Assembly (NCBI GenBank): GCA_907165275.2
Contig: OU015672.1
Location: forward strand, 1,346,501-1,410,500
Length of the DNA stretch: 64,000 nt
Reading direction: 5' to 3'
Source: Zygaena filipendulae
Lineage: Eukaryota > Arthropoda > Insecta > Lepidoptera > Zygaenidae
In this document: one piece after another, positions 62,263 to 64,000 of the stretch
Layout of the letters: each line of letters begins with the position of its first letter
How positions within the stretch are numbered: position 1 is the first letter of the stretch
Made by a program: the position numbers and the translations under genes
Notes under the pieces: model-generated
Database searches by the model: none
The model's input: the letters and a program-made list of their open reading frames with translations, nothing else
What the model was told of the DNA's origin: nothing

Positions 62263-63090
62263 GTTAGTCGGGAGGTTGTCGTTTTACTGTAGAATTTCAC
62301 ATAGATTCAACTGTGACAAGTCGTTCTAAAAGTTCCGCTAAAGCATCGAAATGCATCTCAGTAATGCATTTTGATGTAAATGGCTTCAGAAAGGAAATAA
62401 ATCAAACTGGCTTCAACTATGGACTTAGATTCCTTTGCTTTCTCCAAAAGAATTCTCCAAAAGGAGTAGGTTCCATTAGGTTTTTTTCGTATACTTAATT
62501 CCCGCGGTAACTTCAAAGTTTCCGCGGGAATATCGGGATAAAGAGTACCCTATATCACTCAGGATCACTTTAGCTTCCTATCTATTTAATGTTTTGTGAA
62601 TTCTCCATGTACTGTGTCAAATAAAGTTCTTTCAAATTAAAATTCAAATTCTATAATAAGTACTAAAAGAATTTTCAAAATTGGTTCAGTAGATCCAGAG
62701 ATAGCTGTTCCCTCGTGGTTTTACCCGCGGGAATTGCGGAATAAAAAGTATCCTATGACACTTAGAATCACTGTGTAGCTTCCTATAAGTTTAAGAATTT
62801 TCAAAATAGGTTCAGTAGATCCAGAGATTACCCCCTACAACCTTAAAAACTCACAATCTGCGAACTTACTTCGGGAATTCCTGGATAAATAGTACCCTGT
62901 GTCAGTCAAGATCACTGTAGCTTCCTATAAGTGAAAGAATTTTCGAAATCGGGTAGATAGGTACCAGCTATGACACTCAGGATCATCGTAGCTTCCTATA
63001 AATGAAAGAATTTTCAAGATCGGTTCAGTAGATCCAGAGATTATCCCCTACAACGTCACAAACTCACAATCCACAAACTTTTGCTCTTTA
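62263..63090. repeat. Old dispersed repeat, then Helitron-like fragments
   Basis: 62,263-62,470 resumes the repeat cut by the BEL/Pao element (GTCGGGAGGTTGTCGTTTTA, AAGCATCGAAATGCATCTCA). From 62,500 reversed Helitron-like units follow: CACTCAGGATCACT, AGCTTCCTATAAGTGAAAGA and GGTTCAGTAGATCCAGAGAT recur at about 62,560-62,710, 62,760-62,830, 62,900-62,960 and 62,970-63,050. None is complete. Confidence 0.65.
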
Positions 63091-63280
63091 TTTATTTATT
63101 TAATGTTTAACAAATACCAGTAGGCCTTACATACAACTCCTCACAAATCTTCTGACACACAGGCAAGAGTTCCATCCACTCATCGACAAACAAATCAGAC
63201 CCAGGGTGGGCCCTCAGGAGAGCATTTAGCGACATACTGGCGAGTTGGATCGTGTCCTTGTTCGACAAGAGGGGCGATAA
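63090..63280 (-). pseudogene. Retroposed 3' coding scrap with AATAAATAAA tail
   Basis: The minus strand reads DTIQLASMSLNALLRAHP, then DLFVDEWMELLPVCQKIC, ends PTGIC and a stop, followed by AATAAATAAATAAAG. This short open piece with a tail sits inside a Helitron-like copy: the AAACTTTTGCTCTTTA part is to its left and ATAATATTATATTAGTAAAG to its right. I do not recognise the parent gene. Confidence 0.5.
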
Positions 63281-63299
63281 TATTATATTAGTAAAGATA

Positions 63300-64000
63300 G
63301 ATTAACACAAATGATATACGAGGCACTGAAAATTTCGGGAATCAAGGAAGTGACACAACATTATTATTTAAAAATGTATTTATTGCTTTTCGAAGTATTT
63401 TGCTTTTCGAAGCTTTTGTAGGTAACCTAAGTAGTTACGCTTTCACGCCACAACTACCTACTCAACCGATCATCAAATAGTTTTTCATTACTCATGCTCG
63501 GAAAGTAGGTCTGAAGTTGCCTGAGAAGCGGGTTGAAAGTAGCCCTTTTCAGCCCTAGGGAGAATCGCTTTCAACTGACAACTGTCAAATTATTAAAAAA
63601 AAACTAGGTCTATTTTCACATTTCTATTGAACCATGTTTCAACTTTCTATACAGCCAGCGCGATGTAAAATTGAAATAACGTAAAGTTTAAGTAGGTATT
63701 AATTAAAATAAAATTCACTCACTTTTTCTTAAGCTAATTCCTATTTATATTTTTTTATTTTCTTTAATTAATACTTAATAATTAAAGAAAATATTTTTTT
63801 TAGGTCGCCACAATGTAAATAAAAAATACTGGCTGAATAGCTAGCCGGCCAAAAAAAAAGAAATAGGTGGGAAAGTGTCAAGCGACTATCCGATCTTCAC
63901 TCATTTTTTCTTTAGCTAATTCCTATTTTTATTTTGACTTTCCTTGCATTCGTAATGAAAAGCACAGTGTTACCCTCGTGAGAAAGTAACTTATTTAGTG
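63300..64000. other. Non-coding end of window
   Basis: AT-rich with no gene. TTAGCTAATTCCTATTT-type sequence occurs twice (about 63,731 and 63,911), each preceded by CACTCA(C/T)TTTTTCTT, suggesting a duplicated or inverted repeat. TTTCTTTAATTAATACTTAA forms a palindrome near 63,770. Confidence 0.4.

Noticed and set aside
1..64000. Endogenous viral element other than LTR retrotransposons
   Set aside because: No capsid, polymerase or glycoprotein signature outside the transposons was seen on either strand.

Overview
The window looks like a stretch of a lepidopteran (moth or butterfly) nuclear genome. It has AT-rich non-coding DNA, short spliced exons with GT-AG introns, four-exon host genes of insect type, and many copies of the short TCCTACTAATATTATAAATG...CTAG repeat found across Lepidoptera. 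Nothing in it is prokaryotic. No annotated rRNA, tRNA or CRISPR locus was seen. No species can be named from the sequence alone.

Layout. 1-10,500: repeats, then a convergent pair of intact spliced genes of PIF/Harbinger type: a Myb/SANT-like DNA-binding protein on + (1074-2667) and a HARBI1-like DDE nuclease on - (10464-3481). A Ty3/Gypsy-type LTR element (4486-8660) sits inside the 5.1 kb intron of the nuclease gene. 10,800-18,000: a palindromic MITE, a decayed non-LTR reverse transcriptase, a decayed Tc1/mariner-like transposase, a cluster of a recurring 16-mer, and a non-autonomous hAT-like element with a perfect 8 bp target duplication. 18,163-21,456: the complete four-exon WDR70 gene. 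21,500-35,000: repeat-rich DNA with MITEs, a THAP-domain remnant split by a Helitron-like insertion, a candidate unrecognised spliced gene, and a solo LTR. 35,197-35,812: the complete dynein light chain roadblock gene. 36,000-42,500: mostly non-coding with several MITE families. 42,862-51,181 (-): the complete six-exon STAR/KH RNA-binding protein (Sam68/KHDRBS-like), whose long introns are packed with nested transposons. 55,219-62,257: a young BEL/Pao LTR retrotransposon with LTRs that look identical, inserted into an older dispersed repeat. 62,260-64,000: Helitron-like fragments and a 3' retroelement scrap.

How the parts relate. The three host genes (WDR70, roadblock, Sam68-like) are independent housekeeping or regulatory genes and show no operon-like link. 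Most of the remaining sequence is mobile DNA, often nested. The Harbinger pair may be a transposon with eroded ends or a domesticated two-gene unit. Its two coding sequences are open across eleven exons despite the Gypsy insertion, which is the most notable biological question here. Exon borders were worked out by hand from splice signals and reading-frame continuity; no alignment or search was run.
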